A DNA stretch of 64,000 nt from Chrysophaeum taylorii (GCA_029834535.1 JAQMWT010000407.1:62001-126000); one strand, 5' to 3'. Positions 21,494 to 31,724 are shown, counted from the stretch's first letter. Notes: generated by a model not told the origin, from the letters alone. Numbers and translations are program-made.

Positions 21494-23020
21494 ATGTGCC
21501 GATTCGCAGCACCAGCAGCAGCAGCAGCTTCGCAAGTCTTTCCGCCGCTCCGCCAGCGGTTTCCGACGACCATCGGCACGAGCCCTCTTGGTGGCATCCT
21601 GCAATGCGTCATGTTTCTCCTCCTCGCTTCCCTCTTCGAGTTCCGCCGGGGATACGCCATCGCCGTGCTCCTGAGCTTCCTCTGCGAGGCAAGAAAGCAC
21701 TGGGATATGCTCGAGACTATCGCGGCTTTGAAGGCGCACCCCAAGCTCGCGCCGATCGAAACGACTCGGACGGATTCCGACGCCCGTCGTCTCGAATGGG
21801 CAGCGGTCACCGGTCGCGCGGGAAGAGACGGCGTCGTTACCAACGTTTTTGGCATCCCCGTCCCAGCCCTCGGCGTGCGCGAAGCTCGCGTCTGTCTCGT
21901 CGTCTTTTACGTCGCGATGACGGCTCTCGCGACCGGCTGGATACTCCCGCGGGCAGCGGCGCTTCTCGCCCTCGTCTCATTCAGCCTCGCCGCCCCGGCC
22001 TTCTGGCAAGCGTATTACTACGAAGAAGACGGTTGCCAGGGCCACATGTGCTACCCCCTCCTGATGGCCCTCGCCCTCCTCTCCCTCGACGACGGCGATT
22101 TCGGCCGCCTAGCGATCCAGCTCGTGGTTTCGGGCTCTTACACCGGCGCGGGCCTCGCCAAGTTGCGATGCTCGTACCTCAGCGGCCACCTCTGGGATGG
22201 CGCGACCCTCGCCTTTTACCTCGTCAACACGGCGACCCTTCGTCCCTTGCGCCGAAACTCGCCCCGACATCGCCTCACTGCCCTCGCCCTCCGGTATCCC
22301 GCGTTTCTCCACTTCTTCGCCCTCTCCAGCCTCCTTCTCGAGTGCTCGGTCGTTGTCGTCGTCCATCTCGCCCCACGGACCCTTGGGCTCTGCTTGCTCG
22401 GCCTCCACCTCGGCATCCACCTCGTCATGGAAATCAACTTCCTCCACTGCTGGGGACCTTCGCTTCTCGCCCTGCTCGCCGGTCCCGCGCCTTTTTACGT
22501 TCCACAAACTCTCGCCCAGGCCCTCGTCCTCGGCCTCGCGGCAATCATCCTCCTACCAGCGCTCTCCCTCTACGACCTCGCCGACGACGCCCCCGAAATG
22601 GCACCCTTCTCCTGCTTCCCCGTCTTTGCCCACGCCTGCCGCCTCGACCGAGACGCCCACGTCATGACCCTCTACCCCCACAACTCCCCCGGACCCCCCA
22701 TCGACCCCTACTACATCCAGAGTCTCGCTGCCTCCTCCCGAGACCGCCACGCCGCCTTCGACCTCCGCGCGATCTGCGAACGCTCCCCCTCTAATCTCGT
22801 CGTTGTCACCGACCTCCGATCGCGCCGCCAAATCGAACTCGTCGCTAACTGCGCCATCTCCGACACCCTCGCCCGTCTCCTCACCTCCTACTACAATCTC
22901 ATCCCAAAAAATTCGCCCCCCGACCACTTCCTCGACCTCGCCGTCGCCATCACCGACGAAGTCGCCAACTGTGATCCCAAGCGCGGCCTCCCCGCTGTCG
23001 TCTCCTGCCTTGCCTGGTAA
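21494..23020 (+). CDS. HTTM-like multi-pass membrane protein
   Basis: A 508-residue protein with about eight hydrophobic segments between residues 35 and 375. SGSYTGAGLAKL followed by LWDGATLAFYL, and later LLECSVVVVVHLAP and LHLGIHLVMEINFLHCWG, resemble the HTTM domain, the membrane part shared with vitamin-K gamma-carboxylases. The C-terminal 130 residues are soluble (HVMTLYPHNSPGPPIDPYY, then DFLDLAVAI-like end). Carboxylase activity cannot be claimed from what I see. The N-terminus (Ala-rich, basic) could be a targeting peptide. Start is the ATG at 21494; a long overlapping frame on the same strand (21496-22794) is an Arg/Pro-rich shadow. The gene is divergent from the sulfotransferase-like gene, about 190 bp apart. 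Confidence 0.6.
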   Translation: MCRFAAPAAAAASQVFPPLRQRFPTTIGTSPLGGILQCVMFLLLASLFEFRRGYAIAVLLSFLCEARKHWDMLETIAALKAHPKLAPIETTRTDSDARRLEWAAVTGRAGRDGVVTNVFGIPVPALGVREARVCLVVFYVAMTALATGWILPRAAALLALVSFSLAAPAFWQAYYYEEDGCQGHMCYPLLMALALLSLDDGDFGRLAIQLVVSGSYTGAGLAKLRCSYLSGHLWDGATLAFYLVNTATLRPLRRNSPRHRLTALALRYPAFLHFFALSSLLLECSVVVVVHLAPRTLGLCLLGLHLGIHLVMEINFLHCWGPSLLALLAGPAPFYVPQTLAQALVLGLAAIILLPALSLYDLADDAPEMAPFSCFPVFAHACRLDRDAHVMTLYPHNSPGPPIDPYYIQSLAASSRDRHAAFDLRAICERSPSNLVVVTDLRSRRQIELVANCAISDTLARLLTSYYNLIPKNSPPDHFLDLAVAITDEVANCDPKRGLPAVVSCLAW

Positions 23021-23044
23021 CCTGGTAACCTGGTAACCTGGTAA
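23013..23044 (+). repeat. Four 8-bp CCTGGTAA units across a stop codon
   Basis: CCTGGTAA is repeated four times without change. The first unit encodes the last Trp and the TAA of the membrane-protein gene, so the array supplies the stop codon and runs into the 3'UTR. Further TAA codons follow in other frames. Confidence 0.8.
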
Positions 23045-23347
23045 CGTAACGACGCGCGAATCATGCCACCACCACGACCTCCTTCCTTCGTCAACCACCA
23101 CAACCACCACCACCACCACGACGCCGCGTTGTCGTGACCTCCGAAGAGGCCTTTTTCGACGGGCCGACTACTGCTTTTCCTTCACCAGAAATTCACCAGC
23201 TTGTGCACATGATTTGTCTGTCTGGGGAAAAAAAGACATGCTTTGCTTGACAATGAATGACACGGGCGGCGGCGTTCGAGTTCTTATTGTCAACGGCGTT
23301 TTCTGCTTCGATCGGGATTGCCATGTTTTTTTTTTTTTTTTTCCGAA

Positions 23348-23379
<32 letters not shown>

Positions 23380-24166
23380 TAGCTTATTACTAAACCACCG
23401 CCGCCGTTTGATGTTTTTAAGTTATAGTATAGTTTGCTCACCCAAATCCGGAACCCCACTTAGCTCCCACTTAGCTTCTGCGCTCACTGCGACGACCCGG
23501 TCGCTTCGCGCTGGGCTCCGCGCTCGACGACTCTGCTGCTGCTACTGCTGCGTGAGAGAGGGCGAAGGACCTCGCGGCAGACGACAAATCTGCCACAAAA
23601 TGCAACGGAACTCAAACTTGAAACGGACCGATAATGCGTTGACCCTCGTGTCACTGACGGCGCTGGTCGAAGGGTACGACGGAAACCTAAGACGCCAAGG
23701 CCCACGACGCATTTGCGCCGTGCTTGTGTCCTCAACCTCAAGTCGGGTTCCGAGGTCTCCTCTTCGAAGACGATCCTGATGCAACCGCCATTTCGATCTC
23801 AAAGAACCAGCGTTTCGGGAACTAATACCAGTCAGGAGATTCCCATCTATTCTCGGCAGCTAGGGAGTTGGCAGGATGAAGGTGCCCTTTGTGCAATGGC
23901 GGAGGAACAAGCCTCTTGTTTCCGTCGAAGCATCATTGGTCCCGGAAAAACCGACTGTTATTTACAACGGAGAGTGCGCGCCAGAGCCTCGTCGTTGCCG
24001 CTAGGCACGTGGCGCGCTGCCCCTTTTATAAGGAGACGAAGCTCGGCAAAAATTATCGTCGTCCTCGATGCAGACGACGGCTAGCATCACACAAAACATA
24101 CGGGAAACACGGAAGGAACGACGTCGTGCGCTCGCCGTCCCTTCCGAGAAGGCGCGCGACCTCTCA
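23045..24166. other. Gene-free stretch with simple repeats
   Basis: A CCA/ACC-rich patch (23060-23120), a T run (23322-23342) and a CGA array (23346-23380). A possible reading-frame remnant lies near 23870-24080 (KVPFVQWRRNKPLVSVEASL, then stops), with no recognised family. No gene is supported. Confidence 0.45.
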
Positions 24167-24169
24167 TCA

Positions 24170-24600
24170 TATCGATGCTAATAAAATACGGCCGTCGTCT
24201 GATTGATACTTACAACACGAGACTAAGGGTCGTCGAGGATACCGTCCTCCTCCTCCTCCTCGTAATCGTCGTCGGATTCGTCCTCCTCGTCGTTCTCTTC
24301 TTCCTCCTCGTAGTCGTCGTCGCTGTCTTCGTCGGGGTCGAGGTTGCAACCCCTGACCAGACATGTTAACTTGTGAATCATCAATTCGCGTTCCTCCAAG
24401 GCGGCCATGGCTGCTCGCAAGACTTTGTCGTTGACGCGCAGCTTGCTCACGACCTTCGACGTAGCAGCGGGTCGCTGCTTGGAGGGTGACGGCAGCGGTT
24501 TCGCGCTCTTGGAAGTCGCTCCGCGCCGCCGCCATCCGTGCGAAGGCCTGGATCTTCGCCGCACTCGCCTTGGCACGACCAAAATCCCACACCTTCCTTG
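24170..24600 (-). pseudogene. IQ-motif coding fragment with acidic tail
   Basis: The minus-strand frame from 24592 has two adjacent calmodulin-binding IQ patterns: AAKIQAFARMAAAR (IQxxxRxxxxR) and VTLQAATRCYVEGR (LQxxxRxxxxR). The sensible reading then moves to another frame, giving a helical stretch (NDKVLRAAMAALEERELMIH) and a strongly acidic C-terminus of Asp/Glu with Tyr (24223-24320) ending DGILDDP. The switch could be a frameshift or a short unrecognised intron; no clear GT-AG pair was found. Upstream sequence offers no convincing N-terminus. Most likely a fragment of a larger IQ protein or an old element-borne gene. Confidence 0.4.
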
Positions 24601-24649
24601 AGATGGGCCATGGGTTGAAGAAACCATTTAAGTGTTATAACTCGGGACA

Positions 24650-24870
24650 GAACCTTCATTGAAGGGTCTGAACCTTCAACCAAGTTTGAACCTTGCTCAA
24701 ACATGAACATTTAAAGGTTTGGTATCTGACATACCGAACGCTTGTGTAAGGATGTGGGTGGGTTTGTGGGGTATGAGGGATGTGTAAGGATGGATAAAAC
24801 TCTTTTTTTTTGCTAGGAGGTATCTGACATGCCGAACGTTTGTCTACTCTATATGTTTTTGCTGTTGTCA
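24650..24870. repeat. Short direct repeats and a shared repeat-tail fragment
   Basis: GGTATCTGACATACCGAACG near 24720 recurs with small changes near 24822. Bases 24746-24783 are the reverse complement of the repeat tail seen at 31749 and 31948 (CACATCCCTCATACCCCACA and following bases). AT-rich, gene-free sequence follows to 25005. Confidence 0.5.
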
Positions 24871-25004
24871 TATTGTTTTTGCTATTTTCATAGATAATAT
24901 ATCATGTCTCTGTTAAAAAAATCTGGAACTTTTTAAAGTAAACTCATGGTTTCATCAACAGTAGTAGTAAACACTCTCATTTCAAATCAGTAAAAAATAT
25001 TTTT

Positions 25005-25766
25005 CTAATCAGTGGGGTGTTGGCGAAAACAGCGGGCCCCAAACCACCAAAGTCGGCGCGGGGGATGCGCCGGTCGCCGAAGGCGGAAGCCGTTGCTGCC
25101 AAGAAGCGGAAGCAGCAACAGACTTTTTTGCGGCGGCCTTGAAGTTTTCTGCCTGGAGGGAAGCGTCGAAGCGAAAGCTTTTCGAAGAAGTGGAACGAAT
25201 GGATCTCGTGGCGGCAGCTCGATGATAATGCTCAGAGGGGAAGCGTAGTTCTATGAAGCTGCACGTGCGTCGCGAAGAGTCGCTGCTGACGGAGGTCGAG
25301 GGGAACTCAAGTTGGTGACGCATTCGCCGTCGCTGCAAGAAGCCCGAGTTCGACCTGATCATCATGTTGCCCGAAGGCGTTGCGAATCACTCCGCAGGCT
25401 CAGGCCATCATAGAGTACTAGTCCTCGCGCGAAGTCGACGGCCATGGTTCTGTGCTGCCCGAGCTCAGGAGGCCGAGCCCAACCGCCACCGCGCGGAGGA
25501 GCGCTCCCAAAAGCGAGGGACCAACTCTACGCGCGTCTCTTGGCCCCCTGGTGTCGATGCAAGGATGGCTGTGTCTGCGAGGGCCCTCCGATCAGCGTCG
25601 AGGCTTGCGATGCCAGCCGCCACATCCGGTGCATCACTCGTGGCGACCTGAAGAAGCATCCCTTCAAGGGGAAAAGTACGTGGAGGAGCGCGAGGCGGCC
25701 GCTGACGATGGTGCTGCTGCTGATGATGACGACGACGGCGACGACGTGCCCGCGGATGCCGACTAG
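25005..25766 (+). pseudogene. Decayed open frame with Cys cluster and acidic tail
   Basis: Plus-strand protein-like segments occur in changing frames: a Lys/Ala-rich N-terminal part (KTAGPKPPKSARGMRRSPKA), a helix (FSAWREASKRKLFEEVERMD), a middle part (KPEFDLIIMLPEGV), a cysteine cluster (APWCRCKDGCVCEGPPISVE near 25530-25600), and an acidic tail ending DDVPADAD before a TAG at 25764. At least three frame changes are needed. The family was not recognised. Bases 25767-26177 hold no supported gene; a short hydrophobic frame there lacks an ATG. Confidence 0.3.
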
Positions 25767-26177
25767 GTCAGGCACCTCGACTTTCGCGCTTCTCCCTGTC
25801 GACGTCCTAACTCCCACCGGACCTCGCTCGACCTAGAGGCGCGTCTGAAGTGCTCTAACTGCGCCTCCTCATTTTTTTTTGCGCGTGTACATGGTTTTTT
25901 TTGGTGTGTTTTAGGACCACGGGCCGTGACAGTCTTTCGACACTCCTACAGACCAGAGCACGAGCTTATAGCTGCCTCGGGAAGTGCGGGGGGGGGGCTG
26001 TTGGGGCCATTTTTGGTCGCGTCGGTGGCCTCGCTGGTGTCGGGGGCTGTTCGCTACGCCCCTCGCAAAAAAATGTCGGCCGCCTCGACAACCCTGAGGT
26101 GGCGTCTCGGTATTCAGTAGACCGAAAGTTCAAGTTAGGAATTGATGCTGGGACGAGGCAGCCACTCATCAGATAAG

Positions 26178-26660
26178 ATGAAGTTTTTGGGTGTCTTGCT
26201 GGTGTTGTGCACGGCGGGCGTGACGGCGCAGTTCAACGCGACGGAATTCGTTGAGGTCCTCACGACCCTCAGCAACGTGACGACGGTTTTGACGGCGGTG
26301 TTGCAACTTACCGAGCTCGAGTCGATTTTCACTGGTTCTCCTTTTACATTTTTCCTTCCCACGGACGACGCCTTTGAGGCAGCCTACGACGACATCGAGC
26401 TCGTGACCCTGCTGCAAAACCAAACAGTCATCGCTTCCCTCCTGAGCTACCACCTCATCAACGGGACACGCGTGCTTACGACCGACTTCGTAAACGGTCG
26501 AGCCTTCGAGACGTTCCTCGAGGGGGAGACTATTACGACTCTCACCGAACCCCCGGGGATCCAGGATGCGACCGGCGCAGTTGCGGAAATCACCACAGCC
26601 GATGTCACCGTCGACACCGGCGTCTTCCACGTCATCGATACCGTCCTCCAATACGAGTGA
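26178..26660 (+). CDS. Secreted single-domain fasciclin (FAS1) protein
   Basis: A 160-residue protein with a clean signal peptide (MKFLGVLLVLCTAGVTA) and one FAS1 domain. The H1 box is TFFLPTDDAFEAAYDD, the middle has LLSYHLINGTRVL, and the H2 box is TADVTVDTGVFHVIDTVLQ. FAS1 proteins are extracellular or surface adhesion proteins, and NAT, NVT, NQT and NGT are possible N-glycosylation sites. The ATG at 26178 is chosen because the signal peptide starts there; an in-frame ATG about 36 bp upstream would put polar residues before it. No second domain, membrane anchor or GPI signal is visible, so it is probably secreted. Confidence 0.85.
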   Translation: MKFLGVLLVLCTAGVTAQFNATEFVEVLTTLSNVTTVLTAVLQLTELESIFTGSPFTFFLPTDDAFEAAYDDIELVTLLQNQTVIASLLSYHLINGTRVLTTDFVNGRAFETFLEGETITTLTEPPGIQDATGAVAEITTADVTVDTGVFHVIDTVLQYE

Positions 26661-27523
26661 AGTCAACATAAAAAACTCCGTTTGTTCTCTTGTCTTGTTT
26701 TTTGTATCGATCAACGAGGAAGGCGATCTGCTGCGTGCCTCCTCCGAGGTCTTCCACCCGCTCCTTCTCCGTTACCGACTCTCGATTAGATACTAAGATC
26801 GAGAAATCCCACCGCGGCGAAAAGGAGGAGGTGGCCCCCATAATAAGAATAATTTTGGATTAACAGAGGAGATGGACGAGACGTCGTCGCGCCCGCAGAT
26901 CGCGGAGTTTGGATCAAACATCGACGTCTTCACGGCTGCTGCCGCCACCGGATTTTCGTTCGTCCGTCCGTCCGTCCGTCCAGGCTGTATTGCTGCTCAA
27001 AACCCCCGCTTCTCGAACTCCATGTCATGTCTCGGTTCTAATTAAATCCCCCTCGAGCGAAACGCAAGGGCGCTCCCCACGGTCGACGATACGTTGTTGT
27101 CACGGGCCGACATAATCCGGAGCTATAGCAAGACCACGTACTTCGGTTTGCTTCTCCTCCTCCTCCTCCTCCTCCTCCTCCCGGGTTCGTTCGCACACGC
27201 ACATCATCCGAGTCGACCCCCCACTTAGTCTTGAGGGTGTTCTGGTGTTTTCACAACTCGAGGGGGGGGGGGGCACGAGCTCACGTGACCGAGAGTCCCA
27301 TCACACATAAAACAAACAATACTGGTAGCGGATTGCCCAAGCGTCATCACCAAACGAAACGTCGTTGCCAACACCGAAGAAGAACGGAATCCCCGCGCTA
27401 CGCACATATGGTGGAAGCCAGCCAAAATAATAAAGGTACTAACAGACATCAAGCGGAGGAGGTCGGCACTCCTTGCTGCAAAAAAAGAGGCGTCATGTAC
27501 ACCCTTGATGTCCAAGTAGCTTT
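26661..27523. other. Intergenic stretch; includes the 3'UTR of the peroxiredoxin
   Basis: No gene is supported. Repeats: CGTC units near 26963-26980, CTC units near 27152-27180, and a 12-base G run near 27262-27273. The minus-strand part next to 27523 must hold the 3'UTR and, if the neighbour is a selenoprotein, its SECIS element. Several ATGA cores occur on the minus strand but I could not fold a convincing canonical SECIS by eye. Confidence 0.5.
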
Positions 27524-28051
27524 TTAGAGCTGAGCGAGGATGTTTGCGACGAGGGTCTTGGCGGTGATAGGACCCGTAGGGTCGGCATCGCCCGCGGGGT
27601 CATCTGGACCCTCAGAGACTTCGACAATCTTGGCCACGTCGTTCTCGTAGACTAGGGCGACACGCTTGCTGCGCTGCACGCCAAAGAGGCTCATCGGGCC
27701 AGGGTGTGTCATGGCGACGTCGAGGGCCTTGGTGAGCTCGCCGTGAGGGTCGGCGATGAATTCGACGATCGTTCCTTCGATCCCCTGGTCCTTCGCCCAC
27801 GCGCCCATCACGGCGGCGTCGTTAACGCAGAACACGAATACCTTCTCGATCCCCTTCGACCGCAGCTCCTTCTCGGCTGCGATATACCCGGGGACCTGCA
27901 CCGAGGATCAGGTAGGAGTGAACGCGCCAGGAAGCGACACGATCACGACCTTACGTCCGCCTACGAGCTCCCTGAGCTTGACGGGGATGGCCGGCCACGC
28001 GTCGCCACGGTGCACTGTCACGTCTGGCAGCGGGTCGCCAACAGCAACCAT
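27524..28051 (-). CDS. Type II (Prx5-like) peroxiredoxin, probable selenoprotein
   Basis: A 175-residue atypical 2-Cys/1-Cys peroxiredoxin if TGA at 27910-27908 is read as selenocysteine. The family reduces H2O2, organic peroxides and peroxynitrite with thiols from thioredoxin or glutaredoxin. The core is VVIVSLPGAFTPT, then the TGA codon (residue 48), then SSVQVPGYIAAEKELR; in the family the peroxidatic Cys sits exactly there (PGAFTPTCS..HVPGY). Downstream motifs are intact (VFCVNDAAVMGAWAKDQG, EFIADPHGELTKALD, RVALVYENDVAKIVEV). The reading frame is uninterrupted on both sides of the TGA, there is no splice-like sequence, and the product length is normal. Start is the ATG at 28051 (MVAVGDPLPDV), the usual family beginning; no targeting peptide, so probably cytosolic. 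Confidence 0.82.
27908..27910 (-). other. In-frame TGA at the peroxidatic position (selenocysteine codon)
   Basis: TGA stands between ACC (Thr) and TCC (Ser) in the peroxiredoxin active-site loop, replacing the conserved catalytic Cys codon by one base (TGC or TGT to TGA). Recoding as selenocysteine is the simplest reading; a nonsense mutation exactly at the catalytic Cys with an otherwise intact gene is less likely. Confidence 0.75.
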
Positions 28052-28394
28052 GACGACGACGTCTTTTTTCTTCGCGGGCCGTTCAACGATACAACACCAC
28101 GAGTTTCTGATGACGTACGTAAATAAACGGATGACGTCACTTTCGCAAAGGTGCATACCAAAGGCTATCGATGATTTGTTTCTTTGAATTTGCACATGGA
28201 GTTGCTCCAGCGAATCGGCATGCGACGAATGGCATCCAATGACGGACGAGCCACAAAAAAGGAATCGAGGGAGAGAGAGGCTTAACTAGAACAAGTGCAG
28301 GCCAGTAAGTTCACCTAGTCCCAATCTCTAACCCCAGTAAGTTCACCTAATCCCAGTAAGTTTCATATAAGTTCACCTGGTCTGTAATAGGGTC
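28052..28394. other. Short intergenic stretch entering the tandem array
   Basis: 5' flank of the peroxiredoxin gene. From about 28291 come the first copies of the CAGTAAGTTCACCT motif, an incomplete start of the tandem array that follows. Confidence 0.5.
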
Positions 28395-29295
28395 GGACAA
28401 GTGGAGGCCAGTAAGTTCGCCAGTAAGTTCACCTGGTCCCAATCTCTAACCCCAGTAAGTTCACCTGGTCCCAGTAAGTTCACCTAGTCCCAATCTCTAA
28501 CCGTTCGGCTTAAAAAAGTTCGGCGTAAGCCCACTCGTGCTCACATCCACTCACCCCACTCTCCTTTGAGCTCGTCGCTCTCACCTCCGCCAATCTAAGC
28601 TGCTTGGATGATTCACCTGGTCCCAGTAAGTTCACCTACAGTGCGCGTGTAGACGCCGGGAGGGGGCTTATCGGTATTGCGCAGCACGTGTGGGGTAGGG
28701 TGGAGTCGTCGACTCAGAAGAGGATATCCTCGGGGTTGCCGATCGACAGAGAGCCACGTAGAGCTGGACGTGGCAGAAGACGGGCTTCGCCAAGAGGACG
28801 CCGACCTCGCGGGGCGTCTGGCCCTGGCTCTTGGTGATCGTTTGGCGTCGGCGGGCCTTACGGGATACAGGTTGGAGGAGCCTCGGTGACAACGACACGA
28901 TCGATCATGTATCTGGTACCGTTGCAGTGGCCGTGCGACGGGTCGAGGTTGCGAAGACTTTAAGCTCGCGATCAAAGTCAGCATGCCGTTGGTTGTCAGG
29001 GAGTTCAAAACTCGACTCTTGAGAGCGAGGCGTCGTCTTCCGACCCAACCTAGTCGGCCGAAAAGAACTCCGACGCCTCGTCTCCGGGAAAAAAAGGCCG
29101 CGGTCATGCGCGCGTTGTCAGCATCGACAACATCGTTTCGACGGGGCGTGAGAATGGCGCTGGCTAAAAGAGCCGCCGCGGGTCGTGGAAATAGTCTGCG
29201 AGGTCGCCGTAGACGGCTTGGAGGATCACTGTCTGGCTCTCGCGCCTACCTGATCCTTACTCTCGCGCCTACCTGATCCTTACCCTAAATCGAGG

Positions 29296-29339
<44 letters not shown>

Positions 29340-31490
29340 TCTGTCGATTAGTAGTTAGGATCTGTCGATTAGTAGTTAAGATCCTTACCCTAAATCGAGG
29401 GACAAACAGACAAACAGACAGACAGACAAACATCTGTCGATTAGTAGTTAGGACAAGTGCAGGCCAGTAAGTTCGCCAGTAAGTTCACCTAGTCCCAATC
29501 TCTAACCCCAGTAAGTTCACCTGGCCCCAGTAAGTTCACCTAGTCCCAATCTCTAACCCCAGTAAGTTCGGTGTAAGCCCACTCGTGCTCACATCCACTC
29601 ACCCCACTCTCCTTCGAGCTCGTCGCTCTCACCTCCGCCAATCTAAGCTGCTTTGATCCGTACACGCCGCTCGCCTTTGCGTTCACTCTAAAAACCCCTG
29701 TAAGTTCACTTGGTCTCAGTAAGTTCACCTGGTCACTCAGCTCACCTAGTCCCAATCTCCCACCCAGTAAGTTCACCTGGTCCCAGTAAGTTCACCTACA
29801 GTGCGCGTGTAGACGCCGTGAGGGGGCTTATCGGTATTGCGCAGCACGTGTGGGGTAGGGTGGAGTCGTCGACTCAGAAGACGATATCCTCGGGGTTGCC
29901 GATCGACAGAGAGCCACGTAGAGCTGGACGTGGCAGAAGACGGGCTTGGGCAAGAGGACGCCGACCTCGCGGGGCGTCTGCCCTGGCTCTTGTTGATCGT
30001 TTGGCGTCGGCGGGCCTTAAGGGATACAGGTTGGAGGAGCCTCGGTGACAACGACACGATCGATCATGTATCTGGTACCGTTGCAGTGGCCGTGCGACGG
30101 GTCGAGGTTGCGAAGACTTTAAGCTCGCGATCAAAGTCAGCATGCCGTTGGTTGTCAGGGAGTTGAAAACTCTACTGTAAAGAGCGAGGCGTCGTCTTCC
30201 GACCCAGCCTAGTCAGCCGAAAAGAACTCCGACGCCTCGTCTCCGGGAAAAAAAGGCCGCGGTCATGCGCGCGTTGTCAGCATCGACAACATCGTTTCGA
30301 CGGGGCGTGAGAATGGCGCGCTGAAAGAGCCGCCGCGGGTCGTGGAAATAGTCTGCGAGGTCGCCGTAGACGGCTTGGAGGATCACTGTCTGGCTCTCGC
30401 GCCTACCTGATCCTTACTCTCGCGCCTACCTGATCCTTACCCTAAATCGAGGGACAAACAGACAGACAAACAAACAAACAGACAGACAAACATCTGTCGA
30501 TTAGTAGTTAGGACAAGTGCAGGCCAGTAAGTTCACCTATCTCTAACCCCAGTAAGTTCACCTGGTCCCAGTAAGTTCACCTAGTCCCAATCTCTAACCC
30601 CAGTAAGTTCGGCGTAAGCCCACTCGTGCTCACATCCACTCACCCCACTCTCCTTCGAGCTCGTCGCTCTCACCTCCGCCAATCTAAGCTGCTTTGATCC
30701 GTACACGCCGCTAGCCCTTGCGTTCACTCTAAAAACCCCAGTAAGTTCACTTGGTCCCAGTAAGTTCACCTGGTCACTTAGTTCACCTAGTCCCAATCTC
30801 AAACCTCAGTAAGTTCACCTGGTCCCAGTAAGTTCACCTACCGTGCGCGTGTAGACGCCGGGAGGGGGCTTATCGGTATTGCGCAGCACGTGTGGGGTAG
30901 GGTGGAGTCGTCGACTCAGAAGAGTATATCTCCTCGGGGTTGCCGATCGACAGAGAGCCACGTAGAGCTGGACGTGGCAGAAGACGGGCTTGGGAAAGAG
31001 GACGCCGACCTCGCGGGGCGTCTGGCCCTGGCTCTTGGTGATCGTTTGGCGTCGGCGGGCCTTACGGGATACAGGTTGGAGGAGCCTCGGTGACAACGAC
31101 ACGATCGATCATGTATCTGGTACCGTTGCAGTGGCCGTGCGACGGGTCGAGGTTGCGAAGACATTAAGCTCGCGATCAAAGTCAGCATGCCGTTGGTTGT
31201 CAGGGAGTTGAAAACTCTACTGTAAAGAGCGAGGCGTCGTCTTCCGACCCAGCCTAGTCAGCCGAAAAGAACTCCGACGCCTCGTCTCCGGGAAAAAAAG
31301 GCCGCGGTCATGCGCGCGTTGTCCGCATCGACAACATCGTTTCGACGGGGCGTGAGAATGGCGCGCTGAAAGAGCCGCCGCGGGTCGTGGAAATAGTCTG
31401 CGAGGTCGCCGTAGACGGCTTGGAGGATCACAACCTGTCTGGCTCGCGGGCCTACATAATCCTTACCCTAAATCGAGGGACAAACCCACC
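28395..31490 (-). mobile_element. Three tandem ~1.06-kb units with the 3' third of a Helitron helicase
   Basis: Unit starts (ACAAGTGGAGGCC / ACAAGTGCAGGCC) lie at about 28395, 29453 and 30513, spacings of 1058 and 1060 bp; the third unit diverges near 31460. Each unit begins with many copies of CAGTAAGTTCACCTGGTC-like motifs and ends in CAGA/CAAA microsatellite plus ATCTGTCGATTAGTAGTTAG. The middle, read on the minus strand, contains the last motifs of a Rep/Hel (PIF1-type) helicase: AILTPRRNDVVDADNARM, CNGTRYMIDRVVV, NKSQGQT and VGVLFPKPVFCHVQLYVALC (the QLYVALSR motif). The motifs fall in different frames, so no unit codes an active enzyme. The REP nuclease and upstream helicase motifs are absent. 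Units differ by few bases, implying recent amplification. Confidence 0.65.
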
Positions 31491-31496
31491 CAAACT

Positions 31497-31724
31497 CGCC
31501 GCATCTACCGTGAGTGGGGGATCGCCAACGCATTAGGCCGGGCTCGCTGTGCCCTCACCGCCCTCACCCAAGTCGCCGCCTCGGGAAACCCCGCCCAGGC
31601 CGCCCGATCCCAGCAGGACGTCACCCTTCGTCGCACATACGTCCGGCGGCAGCATGCGTACGACCTACGGGCGGGGCCCGTCCTCTCTTCGCCTGCCCCA
31701 CGCCTCGGCGATGACCCCGACTAG
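31497..31724 (+). pseudogene. C-terminal 75 codons of an unknown element protein
   Basis: An open frame without an ATG, starting right where the Helitron array breaks off and ending at TAG. It encodes a basic helical stretch (RRIYREWGIANALGRARCAL), RSQQDVTLRRTYVRRQHAYD, and ends LGDDPD. A diverged second copy lies at 19409-19556. Family unknown; recurrence in the window marks it as mobile-element derived. Confidence 0.45.

Noticed and set aside
21496-22794. 432-codon frame overlapping the HTTM-like gene
   Set aside because: Extremely Arg/Pro-rich with no motif; it is the shifted-frame shadow of the real gene.
25926-26117. Small hydrophobic frame upstream of the fasciclin gene
   Set aside because: No ATG (GTG only), no homologue recognised, next to decayed sequence.
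27241-27300. Hairpin around a 12-base C run as the SECIS
   Set aside because: Stem only about five pairs and core spacing off; kept only as a weak candidate, not annotated.
27895-27915. Intron or simple nonsense mutation in the peroxiredoxin
   Set aside because: No GT-AG pair removes the TGA without breaking the conserved loop, and the rest of the gene is intact; selenocysteine fits better.
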